From contig CAKPIS010000005.1 in the NCBI GenBank assembly GCA_934162425.1, forward strand, positions 1 to 64,000: a stretch of 64,000 bases of DNA, in the 5' to 3' direction. Made by a program: the position numbers and the translations under genes. Shown here piece by piece: positions 1 through 8,045 of this stretch. The DNA comes from an uncultured Bacilli bacterium. Its GTDB lineage: Bacteria; Bacillota_I; Bacilli_A; RF39; UBA660. The notes beneath the pieces were generated by a model. The model searched no databases. It had not been told where the DNA came from and saw only the letters and a program-made list of their open reading frames with translations. Position 1 is the stretch's first letter. Every line of letters starts with the position of its first letter.

Positions 1-294
1 TTTCGAATCAGAATCATCTTTTTTATCTTTATCATCTTTGTCTTTTGAATCAGAATCATCTTTTTTATCTTTATCATCTTTGTCTTTTGAATCAGAATCA
101 TCTTTTTTATCTTTATCATCTTTGTCTTTCGAATCAGAATCATCTTTATTTTCTTTATCATCTTTGTCTTTCGAATCAGAATCATCTTTTTTATCTTTAT
201 CATCTTTGTCTTTCGAATCAGAATCATCTTTTTTATCTTTATCATCTTTGTCTTTTGAATCAGAATCATCTTTTTTATCTTTATCATTCTTATC
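1..294 (-). repeat. Seven tandem 42-bp coding repeats
   Basis: Seven near-identical 42-bp units begin at 1, 43, 85, 127, 169, 211 and 253, and a partial eighth begins at 295. Each encodes one 14-residue acidic repeat on the minus strand. Units differ by single bases (C/T at the fourth base; an altered block in the unit at 127; changes in the unit at 253). The array reaches the window edge, so the total copy number is unknown. Such arrays commonly vary in length by slippage. Confidence 0.95.
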
Positions 295-705
295 TTTTAA
301 ATCAGAATCATCAGGAGATGGACTTTCACTCGAATTACTTTGACTACTAGAATTTTCTGAATTATCATCACTTACATCTTTCATATCATTATCATTAGAT
401 GTATTACTATTAGAATCATTTTTATTATCAGATGCACTTGTATCATTAGAATCAGATGATGTTCCACTAGATGTATTATTATCTGATGATGACTTTTCAG
501 AAGAACTATCATCAGATTTCATAGTAGTATTTCCACCCTCTAATTTTGCATCAAATTTAAAGTCTTCAAAACTTAAATCTTTAATTACAAATTCATTATT
601 AGAATTTGTTGTAGCATTTTTACCATTTACATAATTAATATTTTTATCATTGCTAACATCTTTCATATCAAAATCATCATTAATTTTTTTATTATTTTGA
701 TCCAT
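1..705 (-). CDS. Acidic, low-complexity repeat protein (partial, C-terminus beyond window)
   Basis: Reading the minus strand from an ATG at 705 gives an uninterrupted frame to base 1, so the C-terminus lies outside the window. The start follows an AGGTGG ribosome binding site. The first ~70 residues are hydrophilic with no signal peptide or membrane segment, then a Ser/Asn/Asp-rich tract leads into at least seven 14-residue repeats rich in Asp, Lys and Ser (pattern DDSDSKDKDDKDKK). The protein looks disordered and strongly charged, so an intracellular or linker role is more likely than an enzyme. It follows the type IV secretion-like operon but has its own promoter (724-751) behind that operon's terminator, so a link to secretion is only suggested by position. 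No known family is recognised. Confidence 0.75.
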   Translation of the reverse strand, partial: MDQNNKKINDDFDMKDVSNDKNINYVNGKNATTNSNNEFVIKDLSFEDFKFDAKLEGGNTTMKSDDSSSEKSSSDNNTSSGTSSDSNDTSASDNKNDSNSNTSNDNDMKDVSDDNSENSSSQSNSSESPSPDDSDLKDKNDKDKKDDSDSKDKDDKDKKDDSDSKDKDDKDKKDDSDSKDKDDKENKDDSDSKDKDDKDKKDDSDSKDKDDKDKKDDSDSKDKDDKDKKDDSDSK

Positions 706-723
706 CACTGCACCACCTAACTT

Positions 724-751
724 AGTATAATTGTATCATAAAAATATACAA
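724..751 (-). promoter_or_regulatory. Sigma-A-like promoter of the acidic repeat gene
   Basis: On the minus strand a TTGTAT -35 and TATACT -10 are separated by 16 bp, ending about 20 bp before the ATG at 705. It lies directly after the terminator of the secretion operon, so the repeat protein is a separate transcription unit. Confidence 0.55.
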
Positions 752-774
752 AAAAAAAGATGCTTATGCATCTT
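749..774 (-). terminator. Intrinsic terminator of the type IV secretion-like operon
   Basis: On the minus strand a 7-bp stem AAGATGC/GCATCTT with an ATAA loop is followed by nine T. The 5' arm overlaps the stop codon of the VirB4-like gene. Confidence 0.85.
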
Positions 775-2569
775 ATAGTCCACCACCAGAACCAAATGAA
801 TCAAGTTCAGCTTCAGTTACATTTATATCTACTCTCATTCTTCTGTTACCACATACAAATAGTGCTTCACCTTGATTATATTTTTTTATACTATCTTTTT
901 CTTGTTCATTTAAGTCTATTAATTTAGCTAAATCTTCAGCCCCTTGCTTTTTAAGACCCATAACAAGATAATAAGAAGCATTATCAAATATAGCTTTTCC
1001 TTGTGTTATAACAGATGGATCAGCAAAATCACTTGGTTGTTGTGTAATAATTAACGTACCACTATTATACTTTCTAGCACGTCTTTGAATTTGTGCTAAG
1101 AAGTCAGCTCCAATAGTATTATTGCCAGAAAGAAGTATATGAGCTTCATCTACCATCATTACTGTATTAATTGACCTATCTAAACAATGACTCCATGCAT
1201 ATTTTAATATATTAAAGAATAGTGCATTTCTAATATTTTCATCAGCATTCATTAAATCTCTTATATTAAATACTATAAACTTAGTCATAGGTCTAATAGT
1301 TGTATGTCCATCAAAATAGAATTTTAATTCTTTAACTAAAGGTCTAATCTTAAGTTCTAGTTTTTCTAATATATCTCTTTCATGAGTTAATTGATCACCA
1401 TATGCTTCAATTCTTCTAACTAAAGTTTCATAAAGATCAGAAAACGTAGGATACTCTTCTGGCGACATGTTAGAAAAATCACTTTCAAATGATATACCAA
1501 AACGTTGATATGTTAACTGTGCCATTTCACTAAACATTGTTAAAACATCTTCTGTTATTGATGGATCATAATATTTCATAAAAGCCTTTAGAAATTGAAG
1601 TGTTTTAGTAAGTACTGTATAACCTAATCCTTCTCTTAATTCATCTTCATCAGCTTCTATTATAACTTCAAGCGGATTAATCATACCAAATTGTCCGCCT
1701 TTACCAAGATCAATAAAGTCTCCTTGCATACGAGAAACCATCTCTTCTAATTCACCTTCTGGATCAATTACAACACTCTTATATCCATTTCTAATATAAG
1801 TTCTTAAAAGAAGTTTAGCTGCCGTTGATTTACCAGAACCAGTAGTACCTAATATTATCATATTAGCATCATTTCTATTAAACTCTTTTCTAGTTTGATA
1901 TAAGAACTGGTTAAATAAAACAACACCTCCAGAAAAATCAGTACCAAGTAAGCAAGCTGGACCTGGATCTTTTAAACTATCAAAGATAAAAGGATACATT
2001 GCAGCAATTGTAGGAGAAGTAATTGGAGTTCCAATTTGATCTTCTATTGTTTGCTTTGGAAATATTGGAAGAATTGACTTAAGAACTTTTCTTTGTTCAA
2101 ACATAAGAGGAATTGCTCTCATTTCTAAAGAAGATAAATAATTTTTCATTTGTAATTTCTTTTGTTCAAGTTCCTCTTTAGTATCAGCAGTAATTACTAA
2201 ATGAAGTTGAAAATCAAATATTTTAGATTGATTAGTTGTTATCATCTGTATAAAATCATTTAAAGAATCATAATCTTGTCTTAACTGTTCTTGAGCAGTT
2301 TTATCATTTTCTTTTTCATAATTTGCTTTTAATTCAGCTAATTGCTTATTAAGCATTTTAGCCATTATAGAAAATGGAAGTGGTATATGTTTAATTACTA
2401 CCTTAACACCAGGATTATTTGTTATATTAGATAAGAAACCTGGTGATATCCATTTAGGATAAGAAATTACTGTTAATATTGTACACCACTTATCACTTAT
2501 AATAAATTCAGATCTTTTAAACTCTAAACCTTTAGGAGCTAGCTCCTTTTTTATATTAATATTTGCCAT
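773..2569 (-). CDS. VirB4/TraE-like conjugation-type ATPase
   Basis: This 598-residue protein resembles the ATPase part of VirB4/TraE proteins, the hexameric motor that powers type IV secretion and pilus assembly at the inner face of the membrane. A Walker A motif GTTGSGKST is at about residues 241-249 and a Walker B motif MMVDEAH at about 467-473, with the usual RecA-like core between and after them. No membrane segment is evident. It is shorter than full VirB4 proteins (about 650-850 residues) because the extreme N-terminal domain appears to be encoded by the overlapping upstream gene at 2569-3108 (stop and start share bases as TAATG, so translation is probably coupled). It is the last gene of the operon. 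Family assignment is strong; whether it serves DNA transfer or protein/pilus export is unknown, as no relaxase or coupling protein is visible here. Confidence 0.85.
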   Translation of the reverse strand: MANINIKKELAPKGLEFKRSEFIISDKWCTILTVISYPKWISPGFLSNITNNPGVKVVIKHIPLPFSIMAKMLNKQLAELKANYEKENDKTAQEQLRQDYDSLNDFIQMITTNQSKIFDFQLHLVITADTKEELEQKKLQMKNYLSSLEMRAIPLMFEQRKVLKSILPIFPKQTIEDQIGTPITSPTIAAMYPFIFDSLKDPGPACLLGTDFSGGVVLFNQFLYQTRKEFNRNDANMIILGTTGSGKSTAAKLLLRTYIRNGYKSVVIDPEGELEEMVSRMQGDFIDLGKGGQFGMINPLEVIIEADEDELREGLGYTVLTKTLQFLKAFMKYYDPSITEDVLTMFSEMAQLTYQRFGISFESDFSNMSPEEYPTFSDLYETLVRRIEAYGDQLTHERDILEKLELKIRPLVKELKFYFDGHTTIRPMTKFIVFNIRDLMNADENIRNALFFNILKYAWSHCLDRSINTVMMVDEAHILLSGNNTIGADFLAQIQRRARKYNSGTLIITQQPSDFADPSVITQGKAIFDNASYYLVMGLKKQGAEDLAKLIDLNEQEKDSIKKYNQGEALFVCGNRRMRVDINVTEAELDSFGSGGGL

Positions 2570-3108
2570 TATGCTAACACCGTCCCAAACTCAGTTTTTT
2601 GTCCTGCATTTAAGAAGTTATCTAAAATACTTCTTAAATCTTCATTATTAGCTTGATTAGATGAAAGTCCCGCATTAGCAAGACCATTAATTATAAGTCT
2701 AATCTTCTTTTGAATCATTTCTACATTCTTATCTTTAAATAATATGTAAAATTCAATATCAGAAACATTATCATTAAACTCTTCTGCTTTTGATAAGTCT
2801 TGATTAATAAGCTTTCTTATAACTGGATTTTGAGCTTGATTATACATCATCTGAAGTTCAGCTATATAAACAGATATATCAACAGGTCTATCTGCTATAA
2901 TAAGCCAAAACTCAAAATCAAGAGTGTTATAGAAATCCTTAAGACCATCTATAACATTAAATTGATCCCCTTCATCAAGTATAAATATGTTTTTAGGTGC
3001 AACCTTAACTCCTGCAACCTTAAACCCACTGTCAAGCTCTATCATATTATTAATAATAGCTTTAACAGGTACGAAACTTTCTGTTGTTCCACTAGTCTTT
3101 GTACTCAT
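2569..3108 (-). CDS. VirB4/TraC N-terminal-domain-like protein
   Basis: This 179-residue soluble protein lies between the PrgI-like gene and the VirB4-like ATPase, overlapping both (17 bases with PrgI, TAATG with VirB4). Its sequence has the mixed alpha/beta look of the N-terminal domain found in Gram-positive VirB4/TraC proteins: an N-terminal strand region (residues 10-60), an LIIADRPVD segment near 75, then helices with Gln/Asn/Lys and an IRLIINGL helix near 140. In those systems this region docks the ATPase to the membrane complex. The most likely reading is that VirB4 is split into two polypeptides here. The assignment rests on context and overall character, without a catalytic motif, so it is moderate. 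Confidence 0.55.
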   Translation of the reverse strand: MSTKTSGTTESFVPVKAIINNMIELDSGFKVAGVKVAPKNIFILDEGDQFNVIDGLKDFYNTLDFEFWLIIADRPVDISVYIAELQMMYNQAQNPVIRKLINQDLSKAEEFNDNVSDIEFYILFKDKNVEMIQKKIRLIINGLANAGLSSNQANNEDLRSILDNFLNAGQKTEFGTVLA

Positions 3109-3412
3109 CTTTACAACACCATCCTCTCCATTTTAATTCATTTATATCTACAAATAGATAATTATATATATTCTGAAGAATACATAAAACATTATGATAA
3201 TTTGGTATAGGTATTACCAAAAATGCACAAACAAGTAATGGAAGTAAAGTTAATATGCCAGATAATAAACTGCTAGGTTGAACTATAATTAATAATAGAA
3301 AAGTTGCAACAGCACCAATACTAGCTATTAATAAATCAATTTTCCTAAATATACTAAATATTAACTGACCTCTTTTAGAGTTAGCAGCTATTAAATATTG
3401 TCCATTATACAT
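3092..3412 (-). CDS. PrgI/VirB3-like membrane protein
   Basis: This 106-residue protein has two adjacent hydrophobic helices (about residues 28-48 and 50-70) after a short basic N-terminus, then a cytoplasmic tail. Size, topology and position directly before the VirB4-type gene match the PrgI family of Gram-positive conjugation systems, the counterpart of VirB3, which tethers VirB4 to the membrane. It starts at an ATG preceded by GGGGTGAT and overlaps the next gene, suggesting coupled translation. The C-terminus has an unusual Trp/Cys-rich motif (KWRGWCC). Confidence 0.7.
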   Translation of the reverse strand: MYNGQYLIAANSKRGQLIFSIFRKIDLLIASIGAVATFLLLIIVQPSSLLSGILTLLPLLVCAFLVIPIPNYHNVLCILQNIYNYLFVDINELKWRGWCCKDEYKD

Positions 3413-3428
3413 AAATAATCACCCCTTT

Positions 3429-6302
3429 TTATTTCTCATCATCTTTTTTTGTTAAGCCTTCAATTCTAGATGAAATTTTCTTTTCTTCTATAGACAATGT
3501 ATTAGCCTTTTCAGATATAGTAGAACCTTTTATACTATCAATTACAGACTTTAATTCATTTTGAGCATTAGACACAGCCTGTATATTAGCTAAATTAGCA
3601 CTCATAGCACTATCAAAAGCATTCTTAGCTTCCTTTCCACCTCCAGCAATTGATTGATATTCAGAAATTTTAGAAAGCATACCTTCGAAATTTTTCTTTT
3701 GTTGTTCAACAGCATTAAATTCATTTAATTGCTGATTTATTATATTTTGAGCGACTTTGATATAATTATCAAGGTTTTCTTTACTAACAGGTATTGTCTC
3801 CCCTTCTTTTGCTATGCCTAAATCCTTGTCATTAAGAAGTGAAACAATTTTTTCAAGAGCACCCTCGTTATCAGCTTTCGCCAATAATTTGTTATCTTCT
3901 AATTTTTCATTTAAATCTTTTAAATGATCTTTTTTATCTTGACTAGCTTCCATTGTCTTATTTAACTTTTCTATTTCTTTATTTATTCTATTAGTTCCTT
4001 GCAAAACTGAATCAGCAATTGTACTTGCACTTTTAGCATCCAAAGTTAAACCTAAACCACCTAATATTGCATTCATACCAACAAGTCCGCTCTGTATTTT
4101 ATCACTTTCAGCTTTAGATGTTTGATAAGATGATATTTCTTGTGAACGTATTTGTTCATTTTGTTGATAATTTGATAATGCTTGGTTTTTATAAGTATTA
4201 ACCATTTTCTCTTGATTTGCAGAACCAGCACTAGAAGAATCAATTATTCCACCACAATTTGCTTCAAGTTTTTCAGATTTAATAGTTTCCTTAACTTTTC
4301 CATCAGAACCAATAAAATCAAATGACTTAGAATCAGCATTATATTTTATATTATCAAGATTTTTAATATTTCCTTTATCATCAGTTTCTACATATCCTCT
4401 ATTAATACCATATTGTGCAGCAGCAAAACTAGCGTTATTAAGGTCACCCATATTGTCTTTATTCGTGCTAATCTTATCGCATATTTTATTTATATCACCT
4501 TGTCCAGCAGCAATTTTTCCTTTACCTATACCAACATCTTGAGTACCATAATTTCCTTTTTCTGTCCAAGATTTAACCTTCAATCTTTTACCTTGTTTAT
4601 CTCTCATTTCATATAAATCATTAGAAGACCCATATGCACTTTCTACAGCAGCACCAGGCAGTCCCTTGATAAAATTACCGATTTTACCAGCAAAACCTGT
4701 ATGATGTTCTAAAGCTAAATCTTTAGCAAGATTATTTGATGCAGTTATGCCACCTTTAAATGCTCCTTTTATATTATCTGCTTTAAAACCAGCTTGTCCA
4801 CCACTGACAGCTCCCATTAGGGCAGCTGCTCCGAATTGTTTCAAACCAGTTAGATGTGGTTGCATTGCTGGCACTTTATTTCCATCTTTATCAGTCTTAG
4901 CTCCAGAATAAGCAGTATCATTTAATAAAGCTTCTTTTCTAGCAGCACGTATAGCTTTTCTCTTACTCATATCGGCATATTTATCTTTATTATTTTCATA
5001 CCAATCATTTCTAGCTTTTTTATTATCTTTTCCTATACCTTTATTTAAACCAGCGTTTTTATATGCTGCGTTTTTTAGTGCCTTTCTATGGCTAATTTGA
5101 TTTGCAGTTGCTTTTGCAGTTCCTGAAGCAAGACCTAGTGCACCATGTCCAGCTTTAGTAAGCATTCCACCTACTAAAGCAGCAGATCCAAGTCTTTTAC
5201 CAAGACCACCTAGTCCACCATCAAAATCTTTAACACCAATTAATCCACCTAACCATTTTGGAAAGTTTTTAGCAAAAATAAGTATTGAAAGAATAAAGAC
5301 AATATTACCCCAACCACCTAAGTTAATATCAGTATTTCTTTGTTGCCACAAAGTAGTTAAAATAATTATTAAAGCAAGAGCAGCTAATCTTATATATAAG
5401 CTTACATATGTACTTCCTACTTCTTTAAGCCAGTTACTAAATGGTCCAGACTTAGCAGACTTTGGATCTATATATGTAACTATAAACAGTGGTGAGACAA
5501 TTTCTAATATTGCTAGCTTTATTACTCTTTCTGCTAAGTCGAAGCAAAACAAAATAAGTAAATAAGTAATTGCAATACCAACTATAAATGTTAAAAACAT
5601 AGAATAATCATATACATATATTTTTTCTTTTCCGTTTCCAAAATCATCTTTAACATAATCGCCCATATGATCTAATAATGTTGAAAACATGTGTTTTCTT
5701 TGTTCTTCTGTGCCAAATAAGGCCTTATTATAATCCTCTATAGCTTCTTTACAATGTGTGCTATCATCTTTACAATACTTATCAGTTCCATTATTGCCTG
5801 TAGTTATTTCGTATTTATTATTTTTATAAACAGCAAAAGCCTCGTTTGGATGAACCAAAGCTGAAATTGCCTGTGCTTTAAACATATCTCCTGGATTATA
5901 ATTATCAGGAACATTAAGTCCAAAAAGTCTATTAACATAATTTCCCTCTACAATTGTACTTTGTAAATTCATAGATTCTTTAAATAAAATAGGAACAAAT
6001 ATAAGTAATGCAAACATTATAACTACATTACGTATAATCACTACAAATCCTTTATCTTTATCAAATAATCTATCTGGACTAACAATCGCATTAACTAATA
6101 ATACAGCCATTTTAAACAATGCAAAAAGACCTATTACAACATAAGTACTATTCATTATACCTGTTATTGCATCTGATTTAAAGAACTCTGCCTTAGAAAA
6201 AACAACAATTAAATTATAAGCATTATCAATTAAAGAAAATGCAACCTGATCAATAGTAAATAAAATTGTCCTTATATTACCAACTGCATCTAAAATAAAC
6301 AA
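3429..6302 (-). CDS. VirB6/TrbL-like polytopic membrane protein with long coiled-coil tail
   Basis: This 957-residue protein starts at a TTG with a perfect AGGAGGTGA site. The N-terminal ~350 residues hold about six or seven hydrophobic helices (near 50-70, 85-105, 235-255, 260-280, 300-320, 330-345) with a soluble loop at about 115-225 that contains a CxxxxxxC pair. This is the layout of VirB6/TrbL and of the CD3337/EF1877-type mobilome membrane proteins, which form the inner-membrane channel of type IV secretion systems. A Gly/Ala-rich region (about 360-560) follows, then a helical, Gln/Lys/Glu-rich coiled-coil tail to the end. The large tail is much longer than in classical VirB6 and may be cytoplasmic. 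It lies between the VirB2-like gene pair and PrgI/VirB4, as expected for such an operon. Confidence 0.7.
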   Translation of the reverse strand: MFILDAVGNIRTILFTIDQVAFSLIDNAYNLIVVFSKAEFFKSDAITGIMNSTYVVIGLFALFKMAVLLVNAIVSPDRLFDKDKGFVVIIRNVVIMFALLIFVPILFKESMNLQSTIVEGNYVNRLFGLNVPDNYNPGDMFKAQAISALVHPNEAFAVYKNNKYEITTGNNGTDKYCKDDSTHCKEAIEDYNKALFGTEEQRKHMFSTLLDHMGDYVKDDFGNGKEKIYVYDYSMFLTFIVGIAITYLLILFCFDLAERVIKLAILEIVSPLFIVTYIDPKSAKSGPFSNWLKEVGSTYVSLYIRLAALALIIILTTLWQQRNTDINLGGWGNIVFILSILIFAKNFPKWLGGLIGVKDFDGGLGGLGKRLGSAALVGGMLTKAGHGALGLASGTAKATANQISHRKALKNAAYKNAGLNKGIGKDNKKARNDWYENNKDKYADMSKRKAIRAARKEALLNDTAYSGAKTDKDGNKVPAMQPHLTGLKQFGAAALMGAVSGGQAGFKADNIKGAFKGGITASNNLAKDLALEHHTGFAGKIGNFIKGLPGAAVESAYGSSNDLYEMRDKQGKRLKVKSWTEKGNYGTQDVGIGKGKIAAGQGDINKICDKISTNKDNMGDLNNASFAAAQYGINRGYVETDDKGNIKNLDNIKYNADSKSFDFIGSDGKVKETIKSEKLEANCGGIIDSSSAGSANQEKMVNTYKNQALSNYQQNEQIRSQEISSYQTSKAESDKIQSGLVGMNAILGGLGLTLDAKSASTIADSVLQGTNRINKEIEKLNKTMEASQDKKDHLKDLNEKLEDNKLLAKADNEGALEKIVSLLNDKDLGIAKEGETIPVSKENLDNYIKVAQNIINQQLNEFNAVEQQKKNFEGMLSKISEYQSIAGGGKEAKNAFDSAMSANLANIQAVSNAQNELKSVIDSIKGSTISEKANTLSIEEKKISSRIEGLTKKDDEK

Positions 6303-6314
6303 TTAAATCACCTC

Positions 6315-7511
6315 CTAATAAAAGCAAAAAGTTAAGCCAAACCATCCAAAAATAACATTAATTAAATATGGTAATAAAAGTAATATTAAAGCTGCTATAA
6401 CTCTTTTTACAGCATTAGAAGAACTTTTCTTTATTGCATCTGAATCCTTAGAAGTTAAAGCTTTTATAAAATCATAAGTAATAAAACCAATTAAAAGAAA
6501 TGGCAATAAAAATGTTACCCAATCCCAATATTTTCTTATATAGTATCTAAGCGTGTATTTTCCATTTGAATTTAAGTCCCCCTCTTTGCAAATAAAATTA
6601 CCATTGCTCGCTATAGTAGGCGACTGAGTGTTAGTTCCATTTGAACTATTATTTGAATCATTCTTTATATCACTCTTTGCATCACTGCTTGCCCAATTAC
6701 TATCTGAATTATTTTTTTGCATATAATTATTATCTTCTTTACTACTTGAAACATCTCCCATTGAATTGGTTTTAGTATTATATTGCATATGAATAATTTC
6801 GCCCTCATTAAATTTTATTTGGATAATGTAACATTGGTTTTCTTTTAAAGTATTTTCTCTAATTGAACCAATTTGTGGATGATCAGCTACTGATGATATA
6901 GGTCCTCTATATTTATCCCCTACAGTATTGTTGCATCCACTGTCATTATATACATCATAATGACTAATTCTATCTCCAAAGCCTCTCCAATGAATTGTTA
7001 CACCCTCAGAAGTTGCATTGGTAAACCAAACATATGGTGAAGGTACTCTAGTATCTTCTAATTTCTCATCTAAACTTGCACCATTACTATTAGTTTTAAA
7101 TTTAACCTCACCAATCTTTTTACTTTTTTTAGTTTTAAATTCAACTTTATATTCTTTATTATTTTTAAATCCACTAATTAATAATCTATCTGATTTATCA
7201 TGCTTATCATTATCATCAAACCATTTTATTCTATTTCCTTTTGAATCATAGAACGTATACCCATTAATTTTTTCGCCATCTGTACAATACCAAGCAATCA
7301 CTACAGAATTACCATTAATAGTATTATCTTCAACTGCAAAATGACAATTACCAGCATCAGCTGACCCGGCTTTTACTTTTTCTAAGCCAAGTGAAAAACC
7401 TGTTACTCCATACATACCCCCATATGCAAAGAATATAAATAAAATAGTAAATAATAGATATTTTATAATATTCTTTGACTTTCTGAATTTTATTTTCTTA
7501 TCATTTTTCAT
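6315..7511 (-). CDS. Secreted/membrane protein with Fn3-like region and VirB2-like C-terminal tail
   Basis: The start is placed at 7511, where an ATG follows AAAGGAG; a longer frame upstream lacks a ribosome site. The 398-residue product has a basic N-terminus and a hydrophobic segment (about 15-40), an extracellular beta-rich region with Fn3-like features (about 55-260), a Ser/Asn-rich linker (about 265-305), and two C-terminal hydrophobic helices flanking a Lys-rich loop. The last ~75 residues resemble the neighbouring VirB2-like pilin (shared KRVIAA and leucine/valine-rich helix followed by G-x-x-G). It appears to be a pilin-like membrane module carrying an exported adhesive domain, perhaps a tip or surface adaptor of the secretion machine. 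Function is inferred; no named family is recognised for the outer domain. Confidence 0.55.
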   Translation of the reverse strand: MKNDKKIKFRKSKNIIKYLLFTILFIFFAYGGMYGVTGFSLGLEKVKAGSADAGNCHFAVEDNTINGNSVVIAWYCTDGEKINGYTFYDSKGNRIKWFDDNDKHDKSDRLLISGFKNNKEYKVEFKTKKSKKIGEVKFKTNSNGASLDEKLEDTRVPSPYVWFTNATSEGVTIHWRGFGDRISHYDVYNDSGCNNTVGDKYRGPISSVADHPQIGSIRENTLKENQCYIIQIKFNEGEIIHMQYNTKTNSMGDVSSSKEDNNYMQKNNSDSNWASSDAKSDIKNDSNNSSNGTNTQSPTIASNGNFICKEGDLNSNGKYTLRYYIRKYWDWVTFLLPFLLIGFITYDFIKALTSKDSDAIKKSSSNAVKRVIAALILLLLPYLINVIFGWFGLTFCFY

Positions 7512-7572
7512 GTGTACATAACTCCTTTTAGGCAATATTTTACTTATACATATATAATAACATGTTTTAAAC

Positions 7573-7601
7573 AAAAAAAGAACCTATTTTACAGTTCTTT
7601 T
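7573..7601 (-). terminator. Intrinsic terminator after the VirB2-like gene
   Basis: On the minus strand an 8-bp stem AAAAGAAC/GTTCTTTT is followed by a run of seven T. It would allow the small pilin-like gene to be made in excess over the downstream secretion genes. Confidence 0.75.
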
Positions 7602-7616
7602 TTACTTTTTTAATTA

Positions 7617-7952
7617 TTACTCAATTGCTTCTGGACCAAAGAAATCTGTTATTGAATCATCTTTATGTGCTTTCCAACATGATTTCCAATCAGTATTTCC
7701 AATCATACCCATTAAAATACTAACAAGTAGTGGTACTAAAAATACTATAACAGCAGCAATAACTCTTTTTATTAAAGTTTTTTGTCCTTTTTTTATGTCA
7801 TCTTCCTTACCAGCAGTAACAGCCTTAACCAAATCAAATGTTCCTAAAATTATTAATATAATTGGAACAACCCATTGAATAATTCCCAATATAAAAGAAA
7901 CTATCGCAACAACTGCTCTTAAATCTTTACAAGTATCTACTAATATAAACAT
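7617..7952 (-). CDS. VirB2/TrbC-like pilin-type two-helix membrane protein
   Basis: This 111-residue protein has two hydrophobic helices (about residues 12-45 and 68-88) separated by a short Lys/Asp-rich loop, the topology of VirB2/TrbC-type pilins and of short 'Mbov_0396-like' type IV secretion membrane proteins. It starts at an ATG with AGGAGG and has its own TTGACA promoter (7983-8011) and terminator (7573-7601), which fits a high-copy subunit. The C-terminal ~25 residues are acidic and contain a single Cys-Trp motif. Its helix-loop-helix is clearly related to the C-terminus of the next gene (6315-7511). Pilin function is inferred from topology and context. Confidence 0.6.
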   Translation of the reverse strand: MFILVDTCKDLRAVVAIVSFILGIIQWVVPIILIILGTFDLVKAVTAGKEDDIKKGQKTLIKRVIAAVIVFLVPLLVSILMGMIGNTDWKSCWKAHKDDSITDFFGPEAIE

Positions 7953-7982
7953 AACTCTTTCCTCCTAAACATTTATAACTAT

Positions 7983-8011
7983 ATGTTAACCTATTTTATT
8001 TTTTTTGTCAA
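7983..8011 (-). promoter_or_regulatory. Promoter of the VirB2-like gene
   Basis: On the minus strand TTGACA and TAACAT are separated by 17 bp, about 30 bp before the start codon at 7952. Confidence 0.65.
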
Positions 8012-8045
8012 TTAATTTTATTATCTATATTGTTCATATTTACAT

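Noticed and set aside
38..350. Two overlapping plus-strand frames over the first 350 bases
   Set aside because: They are shadows of the 42-bp repeat array; the minus-strand frame continues past the repeats with a start codon and ribosome site.
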